The notes beneath the pieces were generated by a model, which was given only the letters and a program-made list of their open reading frames with translations, made no database searches and was not told the origin of the DNA. A stretch of DNA of 64,000 nt from NCBI RefSeq assembly GCF_000472705.1, contig NZ_AXAE01000022.1, positions 62,001 through 126,000 on the forward strand. The letters run 5' to 3'. This document shows, one piece after another, positions 35,329 to 43,434 of this stretch. Origin of the DNA: Mesorhizobium erdmanii USDA 3471 (GTDB taxonomy: Bacteria; Pseudomonadota; Alphaproteobacteria; Rhizobiales; Rhizobiaceae). Both the position numbers and the translations under genes were made by a program. The first letter of the stretch is position 1, and every line of letters starts with the position of its first letter.

Positions 35329-36099
35329 TCAAGAGATTGCCGCTATTTGCTCCTGGCCAAGCTTTCCGCAAGCCAGCCAGATGGCGAGCGCCGCCACGCC
35401 ACCGACAATGCCATCCAAGGCATAGTGCCATCCACGATGCCTGCGGATCGGAGCATTGGGCGCGAAGAACATCATCAGAATTCGCCCGGCTACTTGCGCG
35501 GGTCCGATGACCGCCAGGACGGTGACGACGCCAGCAGTAACCAGTCCTCGTTCTGGCAGCAGCGGATAGAGGCGGAAGGTTAACGCGGCGAAGGCTGCCT
35601 CGTAACCGACGAGCGCCACCACCAGCGCGCAGAACACCGGGCGGCGCATCGCCCACACCACGGCCTTGCGGCCCGCTAGCGGCGGGGCCTCGTGCCGCTG
35701 GCGCGCCGGAACCGGATAGTCCTTGGCTGGGTCGATAGCGAGGAAGTAGAGACCGCCGCAGATCACGATGTTTATCGCGCCGAGAACCACAAGCGCGTCA
35801 CGCCATCCGAACATGCTGATGAGGAGTTGGATGAGCGGGATGAAGACGGTGCTCGCGAAGCCGCCCCACAACGTCAGGGCCGTGATGCCACGGCGGGCGT
35901 TACCAGATCCGACACGCCGCGCGATTACGGCAAACGCTGATTCGTAGAAGTTAGCGGCCTGCAGGCATCCGATCGTTGCGACGATGGCATAGAAGACGAA
36001 GACGTTCGACACCTGCGACCAGACGAAGAGCATGAGCCCCGCGCCCACCGCCGCACCGCTCATCACGATGCGGCCATGGCCACGGTCGACCAGGTTCAA
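35329..36099 (-). pseudogene. MFS transporter, truncated at both ends
   Basis: About 256 residues of a major facilitator transporter remain, with roughly six to seven membrane helices and the central loop DPAKDYPVPARQRHEAPPLA. The usual length is near 400. The frame begins mid-protein at HLNLVDRGHGRIVMSGAAVG, the end of the second helix plus the conserved loop, with no ATG and a stop in frame upstream. It ends after QEQIAAIS without the last helices. The 5' break lies exactly at an 11-bp inverted repeat (36089-36127). Confidence 0.75.
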
Positions 36100-36127
36100 G
36101 TGAATCTCGTATCTGTTTGAACCTGGT
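36089..36127. repeat. 11-bp inverted repeat at the break of the MFS remnant
   Basis: ACCAGGTTCAA (36089-36099) and TTGAACCTGGT (36117-36127) are exact reverse complements with a 17-base spacer. Homology to MFS proteins stops within this repeat. It could be an operator, or the scar of a rearrangement. The rest of the gap to 36375 holds no recognisable gene. Confidence 0.6.
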
Positions 36128-36375
36128 CAGCCGGCTGATGAACAAAGGAGCTATTGAACCCTCAAAGCCAAAGCCGAGGGCGCCTTCCGGATCGGCCCCG
36201 ACCGGCTCCGCAAACTGGACCAACTGACGACCGCAACCTACCGTCATCAGAACGCTGTTCATCGCCCTCGCCCATCTGTTGCTCAAGACACGAATTGTCG
36301 CAAAACTCCGAGCTGAACTAACCACCCTGCCCCAAGCGGTTGTCGCACCGGGCGCAACGATCAAGGCATCCATAA

Positions 36376-37290
36376 ATGACCGCCTCGCCTCCCTTTCTCG
36401 GCCTCCCCGATCGCCTCGCCGACGGCCGCACGCCCCGTGCCGTGATCTTCGGAGCCGGCCACGGCAGCACCTATCCCGGCAAGGACAGCAGCGGCCATGC
36501 CTTGGCGGCCGACGCCATCCGGGCAGCCAGCCAGGGTGATGCCCCGCTTCTCGAGCACTGGGATTTCGATCTCTGCGGCCCGTTGTTCGACGGCACGCCG
36601 GTCTGTTGCGTCGACGCCGGCGACATCTCGACTCCCCTGCACGACAATGCCGGCAACCGGGCCCGGATCGAGGCGAAGACGCGCGGGGTGCTGTCCTTGC
36701 CGGCGGTGCCGATCCTGCTTGGCGGTGACGATTCCGTCGTCATCCCTTTCCTTGCCGGCTTCGCCGATCACGGGCCGGTCTGGATCCTGCAGGTCGATGC
36801 CCATATCGACTGGCGCGACGAGGTGCATGGCGAACGCTACGGTTATTCGAGCCCGATGCGTCGGGCGAGCGAGATGCCGCATGTCGCCGGCATGGTGCAG
36901 GTCGGGCTGCGCAGCGTCGGCAGCGCGCGCCGCGCTGAAATCGAAGCGGCGCGGCACTATGGCAGCCGTTTCGTGACAGCGCGTGAGGTCCATGCTCAGG
37001 GCGTGGGAGCCGCCCTTCAGCATATTCCGGAAGGCGCGCGGGTCGTCGTCACCTTCGACTGCGACAGTCTCGACCCAGGAATCATGCCGGGCGTGGCGGC
37101 GCGTACGCCCGGCGGCCTCTCCTACACGCAGGCGATCGATCTGATCGCGGGGCTCGGCAAGCACGCCAAAATCGCCGGGTTCGACCTTGTGGAGCTCTAT
37201 CCGCCCGCCGACATCGACGGCCTGTCGGCGCTGACCGCCGCGCGCCTTCTCGTCAATGTGATCGGCACAATCGTCCGGCAGAGCGGCTGA
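36376..37290 (+). CDS. Ureohydrolase family protein (agmatinase/arginase-like)
   Basis: A 304-residue manganese ureohydrolase. Metal motifs are DAHIDWRD (D141, H143, D145) and TFDCDSLDP (D228, D230). The first motif, usually GGDHS, reads LLGGDDS, with D119 in place of the His ligand. The general reaction is release of urea from a guanidino compound (agmatine, guanidinobutyrate, guanidinopropionate). The substrate cannot be told. Its position beside the biuret group may reflect shared use of nitrogen-rich compounds. It converges on the epimerase gene. Confidence 0.88.
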   Translation: MTASPPFLGLPDRLADGRTPRAVIFGAGHGSTYPGKDSSGHALAADAIRAASQGDAPLLEHWDFDLCGPLFDGTPVCCVDAGDISTPLHDNAGNRARIEAKTRGVLSLPAVPILLGGDDSVVIPFLAGFADHGPVWILQVDAHIDWRDEVHGERYGYSSPMRRASEMPHVAGMVQVGLRSVGSARRAEIEAARHYGSRFVTAREVHAQGVGAALQHIPEGARVVVTFDCDSLDPGIMPGVAARTPGGLSYTQAIDLIAGLGKHAKIAGFDLVELYPPADIDGLSALTAARLLVNVIGTIVRQSG

Positions 37291-37335
37291 ATGCTGGTTC
37301 GAGCGTCCTTGTCCGAGCCGGCGCGATCGCGCCGG

Positions 37336-38211
37336 CTAGCGGCCCACATTAATCCAGTAGCTCAGCGAACGCGTCGCGCCTGGCTCGATCAGCATCACGC
37401 CGGGCTTGTCGCTGAATTCGCCGTCGAAGTCGACGGGGCTTGCGATGCCATGCCAGGGCTCGATGCAGAGGAACGGCGCGCCGCCAGGCTTGGACCAGAT
37501 GCCGAGTTCTTCTGCCCCCTGCCATGACATCTCGATCGCCGGACCATGGTCCGCGGCGTAGCGCACGCTGGTGCTCGCGGGCCGATCCAGGATGACGGCG
37601 TCGTCGTCGAACAGGCTTTCGGCCAGTGCCAGCGTCCTGCCTTCGATTGGCGTCGGCCGGGATGCTGGCAACAGCAGCCCATCCTTGAGGCGGCGAATTG
37701 GCTGCGGCTCAGCCACGGCAAAATCAAGCCGATAGGCTTCCTTGGAAAGCTCGGGCAATAGCGGCCAGTTGAAGGCCGGATGCGCGCCAACCGAAGCCGG
37801 CAATGGCTCGTCGCCGGTGTTGGTGACCTCCAAGGCCACAGCAAGCTGCTGGCGGCCCAGCGTATAGGTCGCGGCAAGGCGAAACGCGAAGGGATAGTGC
37901 GCGCGCGTATCGGCGTCGTCGGTGAGCACCAGCGTGCAGGACCGAGGCCCCCTCTGCGCCCACACAAACGGCTTGTCGCGGGCGAAGCCGTGCTGCGTCA
38001 TCGGGTAGGTCCGGCCGCGATGGCGCAGTTGGTCGCCCTTCAGCCGGCCGACAATCGGGAACAGCACCGGCGAATGGCGCCGCCACTCCGGCCCGGCCTG
38101 CCACAGGAACTCAAATCCTTGCGCATCCTGCAGCGAAACCAGTTCGGCGCCCTGCCCGACTATGACAGCCGAGATGCCGTCGCCGTGAAGCGTATGGCTG
38201 TCCTGTTCCAT
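37336..38211 (-). CDS. Aldose 1-epimerase family protein
   Basis: A 291-residue galactose-mutarotase-like beta-sandwich of the YeaD/LacX branch. Visible are the N-terminal GAELVSLQDAQGFEFLWQAG, the Arg/His region MTQHGFARDKPF (catalytic His in QHGFAR), VGAHPAFNWPL (second His), and a late CIEPWHG with the catalytic Glu. GAGGA precedes the ATG. It probably interconverts sugar anomers; the sugar is unknown. Confidence 0.9.
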   Translation of the reverse strand: MEQDSHTLHGDGISAVIVGQGAELVSLQDAQGFEFLWQAGPEWRRHSPVLFPIVGRLKGDQLRHRGRTYPMTQHGFARDKPFVWAQRGPRSCTLVLTDDADTRAHYPFAFRLAATYTLGRQQLAVALEVTNTGDEPLPASVGAHPAFNWPLLPELSKEAYRLDFAVAEPQPIRRLKDGLLLPASRPTPIEGRTLALAESLFDDDAVILDRPASTSVRYAADHGPAIEMSWQGAEELGIWSKPGGAPFLCIEPWHGIASPVDFDGEFSDKPGVMLIEPGATRSLSYWINVGR

Positions 38212-38300
38212 GTGTCCTCGTGGTTTTGAAGGCTGTCGCGAGGCAGACTAGCAAAGGCTCTTGAGGACTCAAGCCGCACTTGGTCCTGCCGGAACGGATT

Positions 38301-38328
38301 GTGGCCGGAGGATCTCTCCTCCGGCCAC
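38301..38328. terminator. Perfect 12-bp hairpin downstream of the Bax-inhibitor gene
   Basis: GTGGCCGGAGGA and TCCTCCGGCCAC pair exactly around TCTC. It lies about 50 bases beyond the minus-strand stop of the Bax-inhibitor-1 gene and upstream of the epimerase gene. No T-run follows, so it is a hairpin of terminator type without a classic tail. Confidence 0.5.
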
Positions 38329-38378
38329 CTCTCCGCATCAAGGGCGAGAACCCCGCCCTTGCCCACGGCGGACAGTCG

Positions 38379-39095
38379 TTACTCGCGCTCGCCGGTGAAA
38401 TTCAGCAGCAGCTGGAAGATGTTGATGAAGTTCAGATAGAGCGAAAAGGCGCCGAAAACGGCCAGCTTCTGACGCGATTCAGCGTCGAAATTCTCGGCAT
38501 ACTGTTCCTTGATCGTCTGCGTATCCCAGGCGGTCAGGCCGATGAAGACGGCGATGCCGATCACCGAAATGGCGAACTGCAGCGCGGTCGAGCCAAGGAA
38601 GATGTTGACGATGCTGGCGATCACAACGCCGATCAAGCCCATGATCAGGAACGACGAGAACTGCGTCAGGTCGCGCCTGGTCGTGTAGCCATAGAGGCTG
38701 GTAGCGCCGAACATGGTGGCGGCGATGAAGAAGGTACGCGCGATGCTGGTTCCAGTGAAAACCAGGAACACGGAAGCGAGCGACAGGCCCATCACAGCGC
38801 AGAAGGCCCAGAACATCATCTGCGCGCTGGCCGCCGACATGGTCTGCATCTTGAACGAAAACAGCAGGACGAAGGCGAGCGGCGCCAGCATCACCACATA
38901 CTTCAGCGGGCTGGAGAAGATCGGGACATAGAGCGCCGGCGTCGACGACACCATGAAGGCGACCAGGCCGGTGACCACGAGGCCAAGGCCCATATAGTTG
39001 TAGACGCGCAGCATGTGCTGGCGCAGGCCCTCGTCGAAGACGGCTCCGGCCTGAGCGCCGGTGCCGACGCGATATCCCAGATTGGGCGTGTTCAT
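38379..39095 (-). CDS. Bax inhibitor-1/YccA family membrane protein
   Basis: A 238-residue protein with seven membrane helices and the UPF0005/BI-1 pattern: HMLRVYNYMGLGLVVTGLVA, FLVFTGTSIARTFFIAATMFGATSLYG, GLTAWDTQTIKEQY and the C-terminal YLNFINIFQLLLNFTGERE (each interrupted by loops). AAGGAGA precedes the ATG. Bacterial homologues are pH-sensitive calcium leak channels or interact with FtsH. It lies next to an ECF sigma/anti-sigma pair on the same strand. Confidence 0.93.
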   Translation of the reverse strand: MNTPNLGYRVGTGAQAGAVFDEGLRQHMLRVYNYMGLGLVVTGLVAFMVSSTPALYVPIFSSPLKYVVMLAPLAFVLLFSFKMQTMSAASAQMMFWAFCAVMGLSLASVFLVFTGTSIARTFFIAATMFGATSLYGYTTRRDLTQFSSFLIMGLIGVVIASIVNIFLGSTALQFAISVIGIAVFIGLTAWDTQTIKEQYAENFDAESRQKLAVFGAFSLYLNFINIFQLLLNFTGERE

Positions 39096-39118
39096 TCTCA
39101 GTCTCCTTTGTGGATCGG

Positions 39119-39892
39119 TCAGTAGAGCGTTCTGGCGAGCGTCTCGGCGGCGCGGTCGAGGTCATGAACCCCGCTTTTCGCGACCACCGCGTAGGCGACT
39201 TCGCCGATCTGGAAATAGGCCGAGGAAATATCGCCCGAGGGCGCGACGGTCGGCTTGACCACGTCGAAGGTTCCCGGCCGGATCGCAAACAGCGACACCA
39301 GGCCCATGTCCCCGGTGTCGACCGCCATCTCGACGCTCGGGCCGAAGCGCGACGGATAGATCTGGACGTCGCGTACCTTCCAGTCCTTCGGCAGCGACGG
39401 CATGACGATGGCGGTGGCGGCCCGGATCTCGCCGGCATTGTAATTGGGCGCCACCGGCTGCGAAGGCATGGTTTCGCGCACCAGCGTGGTTCTGTGCGCG
39501 CGCACCGCCTCATCGACATAGGCAGGCGGCTGCGGCGAAGCGACGACCTTGGTCACCGACATCGGACCGATGATGCCGTTCGCCAGCCAGCCGGCGGCAA
39601 CGAAAGCGGCAACCGCGGCAGCGCGCTGCAAGGCGCCGAAGATGCGACCACGGACAAGCCCCCTCTCCAGCCGGCGTGCCGCGTCAGCGGTCGCCGGTCG
39701 CGCCATGCCTTTCGAGCCGGCAAGCGCCACGCGCAGTTCGTCACGGGTCCGCAGATCCGACATCACGCGTGCGGCGGCCCCCGGACGTGTCGACAGGAAT
39801 GCCTCGACCTCGATGCGGCGGGTGACATCGAGCTGCTCGTCGACATAAGCGTCGAGATCGGCGTCGGTGACCGGGTCGACAAGAGCGTTCAT
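39119..39892 (-). CDS. Anti-sigma factor (membrane-anchored)
   Basis: A 257-residue protein: an N-terminal anti-sigma domain (ALVDPVTDADLDAYVDEQLD and the following VTRRIEVEAFLSTRP), one membrane helix around AAAVAAFVAAGWLANGIIG, and a periplasmic C-terminal domain. It overlaps the stop of the sigma factor gene by 4 bases (ATGA), the normal design for such pairs. The zinc-binding HxxxCxxC motif is absent. It would hold the ECF sigma factor at the membrane until a cell-envelope signal releases it. Confidence 0.88.
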   Translation of the reverse strand: MNALVDPVTDADLDAYVDEQLDVTRRIEVEAFLSTRPGAAARVMSDLRTRDELRVALAGSKGMARPATADAARRLERGLVRGRIFGALQRAAAVAAFVAAGWLANGIIGPMSVTKVVASPQPPAYVDEAVRAHRTTLVRETMPSQPVAPNYNAGEIRAATAIVMPSLPKDWKVRDVQIYPSRFGPSVEMAVDTGDMGLVSLFAIRPGTFDVVKPTVAPSGDISSAYFQIGEVAYAVVAKSGVHDLDRAAETLARTLY

Positions 39893-40440
39893 TGCTCACC
39901 TCCGACAATCCTGAGATGGTTCTTGCCGCGCCCCGGAGCGGCGTCCTCCATCTGGCGCAAGGCGGCACGCGCCCTGCCGATGCGCGACATCAACGTGCCC
40001 AGCGGCACTCCGGTCGCATTGGCCGCCTGCTGGTAGGAAAGCCCTTCTATGGCGACCAGATGCAGCGCCGAACGCTGCTCTTCGGGAAGGTTGAAGAAGG
40101 CATCCCGCACCTGCGCCAGGCGCACCGAATGCTCCTGCGGTGCCGGCGTGGCGGTGTCGATGAGGTATCCGGCCTGCTCGATCCGTGCCGCTTCCGAGCG
40201 GCGCGAACGCATGCGGTCGACGAACGCGTTATGGACGATCGACAGCAACCAGCCCCGCAGGTTTCCGCCGGAGCGGAAGGTGCCGCGACGCTCATAGGCG
40301 CGTACCAGAGCGTCATGCACGAGATCCTCGGCATCCGCGCTGTCGCGCGTCAACGACTGCGCGTAGCGCCGCAACGATCCGAGCTGTCCAATGATGTCAA
40401 AGCGTGGCATCGACCGTTTCATGCCCTGTTTACGGAGCAT
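39889..40440 (-). CDS. ECF-type RNA polymerase sigma factor
   Basis: A 183-residue sigma-70-family factor. Region 2 includes LTRDSADAEDLVHDALVRAY and NLRGWLLSIVHNAFVDRMRS. Region 4 includes FNLPEEQRSALHLVAIEGLS and the helix-turn-helix SYQQAANATGVPLGTLMSRI. In-frame ATGs at 40440, 40422 and 40410 are possible; none has a strong ribosome-binding site, and 40440 is kept. It is paired with the downstream anti-sigma gene. The stimulus is unknown. Confidence 0.92.
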   Translation of the reverse strand: MLRKQGMKRSMPRFDIIGQLGSLRRYAQSLTRDSADAEDLVHDALVRAYERRGTFRSGGNLRGWLLSIVHNAFVDRMRSRRSEAARIEQAGYLIDTATPAPQEHSVRLAQVRDAFFNLPEEQRSALHLVAIEGLSYQQAANATGVPLGTLMSRIGRARAALRQMEDAAPGRGKNHLRIVGGEQ

Positions 40441-40523
40441 GTGGGGATTTTAATCCCGAGCCGTCCGGTTTTTCTTGTGTCGGATCAGCCGCCTCGTTCG
40501 CCGCGCCTCGCCCAGCCTGGCTT

Positions 40524-41117
40524 TCAGGGGCGAAGTGGTTTTGCCGATTTGGGAAAAGTTACGCCGCAGGCGCGCAAGACCCATCTGCGGCCGTCGCTGC
40601 GAAAATCCGTGACGCTCAGTGGCTCGATATCGATCTTCCGGCTTGCGGCAAGCGGCGCACCCAAAACATGCAGGATCGCGGTTCGAATCACGCTGGCATG
40701 GGTCAGCGCGATTGTGTGGCCCCGCTCGGCCACCAAGCGGTCCATGAAGTCGGACGAACGATGAGCGACGTCGGCCAGCGACTCGCCGCCATGCGGTGCT
40801 GCGTGGGGGTCCGTGAGCCATGCAGCGATGCCCTCAGGCTGTTGCGCCTGGACGTCGTCAAATCCCTTCCCGGCCCAGCTTCCATGGTCCTGGTCCGCCA
40901 GAAGCGGGTCCACCGATCCATCCAACGCCAGTGCGTCCGCGGTCTGGCGGGCGCGAAGCGCCGGCCCTGTCCAGACACGGTCGGCACGGCGCAGCATGCC
41001 GCGCATCGCCTTCGCCAGCGTCAGCGACCGCGGTTCCAACGGCTCGTCGAGCGGAAACGACCCCCGCCGGGTCGCGGCCGTGGCGCCGTTGCAGATCATC
41101 GTCAGCCTTACGAGCAT
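40524..41117 (-). CDS. Histidine phosphatase-fold protein with the catalytic His replaced
   Basis: A 197-residue phosphoglycerate-mutase-like protein. Remaining motifs are VWTGPALRARQTADAL and HGGESLADVAHRSSDF, with the second His in ALTHASVIR. The N-terminal RHG motif, read as CHG in relatives, is here C9-N10-G11 in LTMICNGATAATRRG. Asn therefore replaces the His that normally carries the phosphate; one C-to-A change (CAC to AAC) explains it. The fold is intact, so a non-phosphatase or residual role is possible. The start at 41117 discards a 69-codon extension. Confidence 0.82.
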   Translation of the reverse strand: MLVRLTMICNGATAATRRGSFPLDEPLEPRSLTLAKAMRGMLRRADRVWTGPALRARQTADALALDGSVDPLLADQDHGSWAGKGFDDVQAQQPEGIAAWLTDPHAAPHGGESLADVAHRSSDFMDRLVAERGHTIALTHASVIRTAILHVLGAPLAASRKIDIEPLSVTDFRSDGRRWVLRACGVTFPKSAKPLRP

Positions 41118-41286
41118 CAGGCAGCAATCCCTTGAACCGCTTTCGAAGCGACGCATACGCTGCGTAGCGGCTATCGTTTCGATCGAAAGGCCGTGCCCTG
41201 GGCGCCGCCTTATGTTTTGCGCAACTAAAAGCGCTGGTGCATCACCTTCGATTTGCGTATCACTCCGCCGCGCAAACGGAACCAGA

Positions 41287-42474
41287 ATGATGTTCGAAGA
41301 CCTGCAGCCAGCCCCCGCCGACAAGATCCTGGCCCTGATCGGCCTCTACCGCGCCGATCCGCGCACCAACAAAGTCGATCTCGGCGTCGGCGTCTACAAG
41401 GATCGCGACGGCAAGACGCCGGTTATGCGTGCGGTGCGCGAGGCTGAAAAGCGGCTGCTGAACAGCCAGGACACCAAAACCTATCTCGGCCTTGCCGGTG
41501 ATTCCGGCTTCAACGCGGTGATGGCCAAGCTCGCCTTCGGTCCGGGCGCGGACATGACGCGTATCCGGGCGGCGCAGGCGCCTGGCGGCTCCGGGGCGCT
41601 GCGCCTGGTGGCGGAATTGCTGAAGCGGACGCGTGCGGACGCCACTGTCTGGCTGTCGGACCCGACCTGGCCTAACCATATGCCGGTGATGCGTGCCGCC
41701 GGCCTGCAGATCCGCGAATACCCTTATTTCGATGCGGCTTCGGGATTTGTGCGTTTCGACGACATGCTGGCGGCGTTGCTGACGGCAGAGCGCGGCGACG
41801 TGGTGCTGCTGCATGGCTGTTGCCACAATCCGACCGGCGCCAATCTGGATGCGGCCCAGTGGCAGGCCGTGACCGATCTGGTCGTCGAACGCGGACTGCT
41901 GCCCTTCGTCGACATCGCCTATCAGGGCTTTGGCGATGGCCTCGAGGCCGACGCGCTCGGCCTGCGCCTGCTGGCTGCGAAAGTGCCCGAAATGGTTGTC
42001 GCGTCGAGCTGCTCGAAGAATTTTGCCGTCTACCGCGACCGTGTCGGCGCGGCGATGGTTCTGGCCAGGGACAGCGCGCAGGCCGATGTGGCTATGAGCC
42101 AGATTCTGTCGGCCGCACGCGCCATGTATTCGATGCCGCCGGACCATGGTGCAGCCGCGGTGCGCATCGTGCTCGAAGACGCCAGCCTCCGCGCCGACTG
42201 GGAAGCCGAGTTGGAAGAGATGCGCCTGCGCATGCTTCGGCTGCGCGTCCAGTTCGCCGAGGCGCTGCGCCGGCAGTCCAACTCCGACCGCTTCGACTTC
42301 GTCGCCAGCCATCGCGGCATGTTCTCGCGGCTTGGCCTGACGGAAGCGCAGGTCGAGCGGCTGCGTGCCGAACATGGCGTCTACATGGTCGGCGACAGCC
42401 GCATCAACGTCGCCGGACTGCCCGAGGATGGGATGGACGAACTCGCCAAGGCGATCGTCTCCGTGCTCGACTGA
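41287..42474 (+). CDS. Aromatic amino acid aminotransferase (class I/II)
   Basis: A 395-residue PLP enzyme of the TyrB/AspC type, with the start MFEDLQPAPADKILALIGLY, the conserved KVDLGVGVYKD, the PLP-binding HGCCHNPTGANL, and the Schiff-base Lys in SSCSKNFAVYRDRVG. It ends with GDSRINVAGLPEDG. It transfers amino groups among aspartate, tyrosine, phenylalanine and 2-oxo acids. ATGATG at 41287 gives two adjacent possible starts. It is divergent from the phosphatase-fold gene. Confidence 0.92.
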   Translation: MMFEDLQPAPADKILALIGLYRADPRTNKVDLGVGVYKDRDGKTPVMRAVREAEKRLLNSQDTKTYLGLAGDSGFNAVMAKLAFGPGADMTRIRAAQAPGGSGALRLVAELLKRTRADATVWLSDPTWPNHMPVMRAAGLQIREYPYFDAASGFVRFDDMLAALLTAERGDVVLLHGCCHNPTGANLDAAQWQAVTDLVVERGLLPFVDIAYQGFGDGLEADALGLRLLAAKVPEMVVASSCSKNFAVYRDRVGAAMVLARDSAQADVAMSQILSAARAMYSMPPDHGAAAVRIVLEDASLRADWEAELEEMRLRMLRLRVQFAEALRRQSNSDRFDFVASHRGMFSRLGLTEAQVERLRAEHGVYMVGDSRINVAGLPEDGMDELAKAIVSVLD

Positions 42475-42554
42475 AGCGGCTCGCCTGTGGACAAGCCCTC
42501 CTGGCCGGCTGACAGCGTTGGCCGCGCGCCGGGCGGCGCGATAGCATACGCTCT

Positions 42555-43379
42555 ATGACGCCATCCAAGGACATTTCGCGCCTGATCGAGATCATGGCGG
42601 CGCTGCGCGCGCCGAAGACCGGTTGCCCGTGGGACATCGAGCAGGATTTCTCGACCATCGCGCCCTATACGATCGAGGAAGCCTATGAGGTGGCGGATGC
42701 CATCGCGCGCGGCGACCTCGACGATCTGCGTGACGAGCTCGGCGATCTCCTGCTGCAAGTCGTCTATCATGCGCAGATGGCTGAGGAAGCCGGTGAGTTT
42801 GCCTTCCCGGATGTGGTCCAGGCGATCACGACGAAGATGATCCGTCGCCACCCGCATGTCTTCGGCGACGAGAAAGCCCGCAGCGCCGGCATGGCCAAGG
42901 GCATGTGGGAAAAGATCAAGGCGCAGGAAAAGGCGGAGAAGCGGCGAGCCCGGCTCGCGCGCGGCCTCGACCCGGAAGACAATGGCAAAGGGTATCTGGA
43001 CAGCGTTCCCGTCGCCCTGCCCGCACTCACGCGAGCACTCAAATTGCAGGAGAAGGCCGCCCGTGTCGGCTTCGACTGGAGCGAGGCAGCCCCCATCCTC
43101 GACAAGATCGAGGAAGAGATCGGCGAGTTGCGCGAGGCATTGGCCAAGGGCGACACGGCCTCGATCAAGGACGAGTTCGGCGACATGCTGTTCGCCGTCG
43201 TCAATCTCGGGCGACATCTCAAGCTCGATTCGGAAGCGGCGCTGAGCGGCACCAACGAGAAATTCAGGTCGCGCTTCCACTATGTCGAACAGGCTTTGGA
43301 AAAGTCCGGCAACACGCTGGAGAAAGCCACCTTGGCCGAGATGGAAGCGCTCTGGCAGGAAGCAAAAACTGCAAATTAA
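42555..43379 (+). CDS. mazG: Nucleoside triphosphate pyrophosphohydrolase
   Basis: A 274-residue MazG. It has two tandem helical domains: the first with CPWDIEQDFSTIAPYTIEEA and the metal-binding EEAYEVADAI and ELGDLLLQVV; the second with EEIGELREAL and DEFGDMLFAVVNLGRHL. It removes pyrophosphate from nucleoside triphosphates and helps clear abnormal nucleotides. It converges on hflX, a common order in rhizobia. Confidence 0.95.
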   Translation: MTPSKDISRLIEIMAALRAPKTGCPWDIEQDFSTIAPYTIEEAYEVADAIARGDLDDLRDELGDLLLQVVYHAQMAEEAGEFAFPDVVQAITTKMIRRHPHVFGDEKARSAGMAKGMWEKIKAQEKAEKRRARLARGLDPEDNGKGYLDSVPVALPALTRALKLQEKAARVGFDWSEAAPILDKIEEEIGELREALAKGDTASIKDEFGDMLFAVVNLGRHLKLDSEAALSGTNEKFRSRFHYVEQALEKSGNTLEKATLAEMEALWQEAKTAN

Positions 43380-43434
43380 GCTCGGCAAGGTCCGATGGGA
43401 AACCGCGATACAGCTTTGCTGGAATTGCCTTGGG

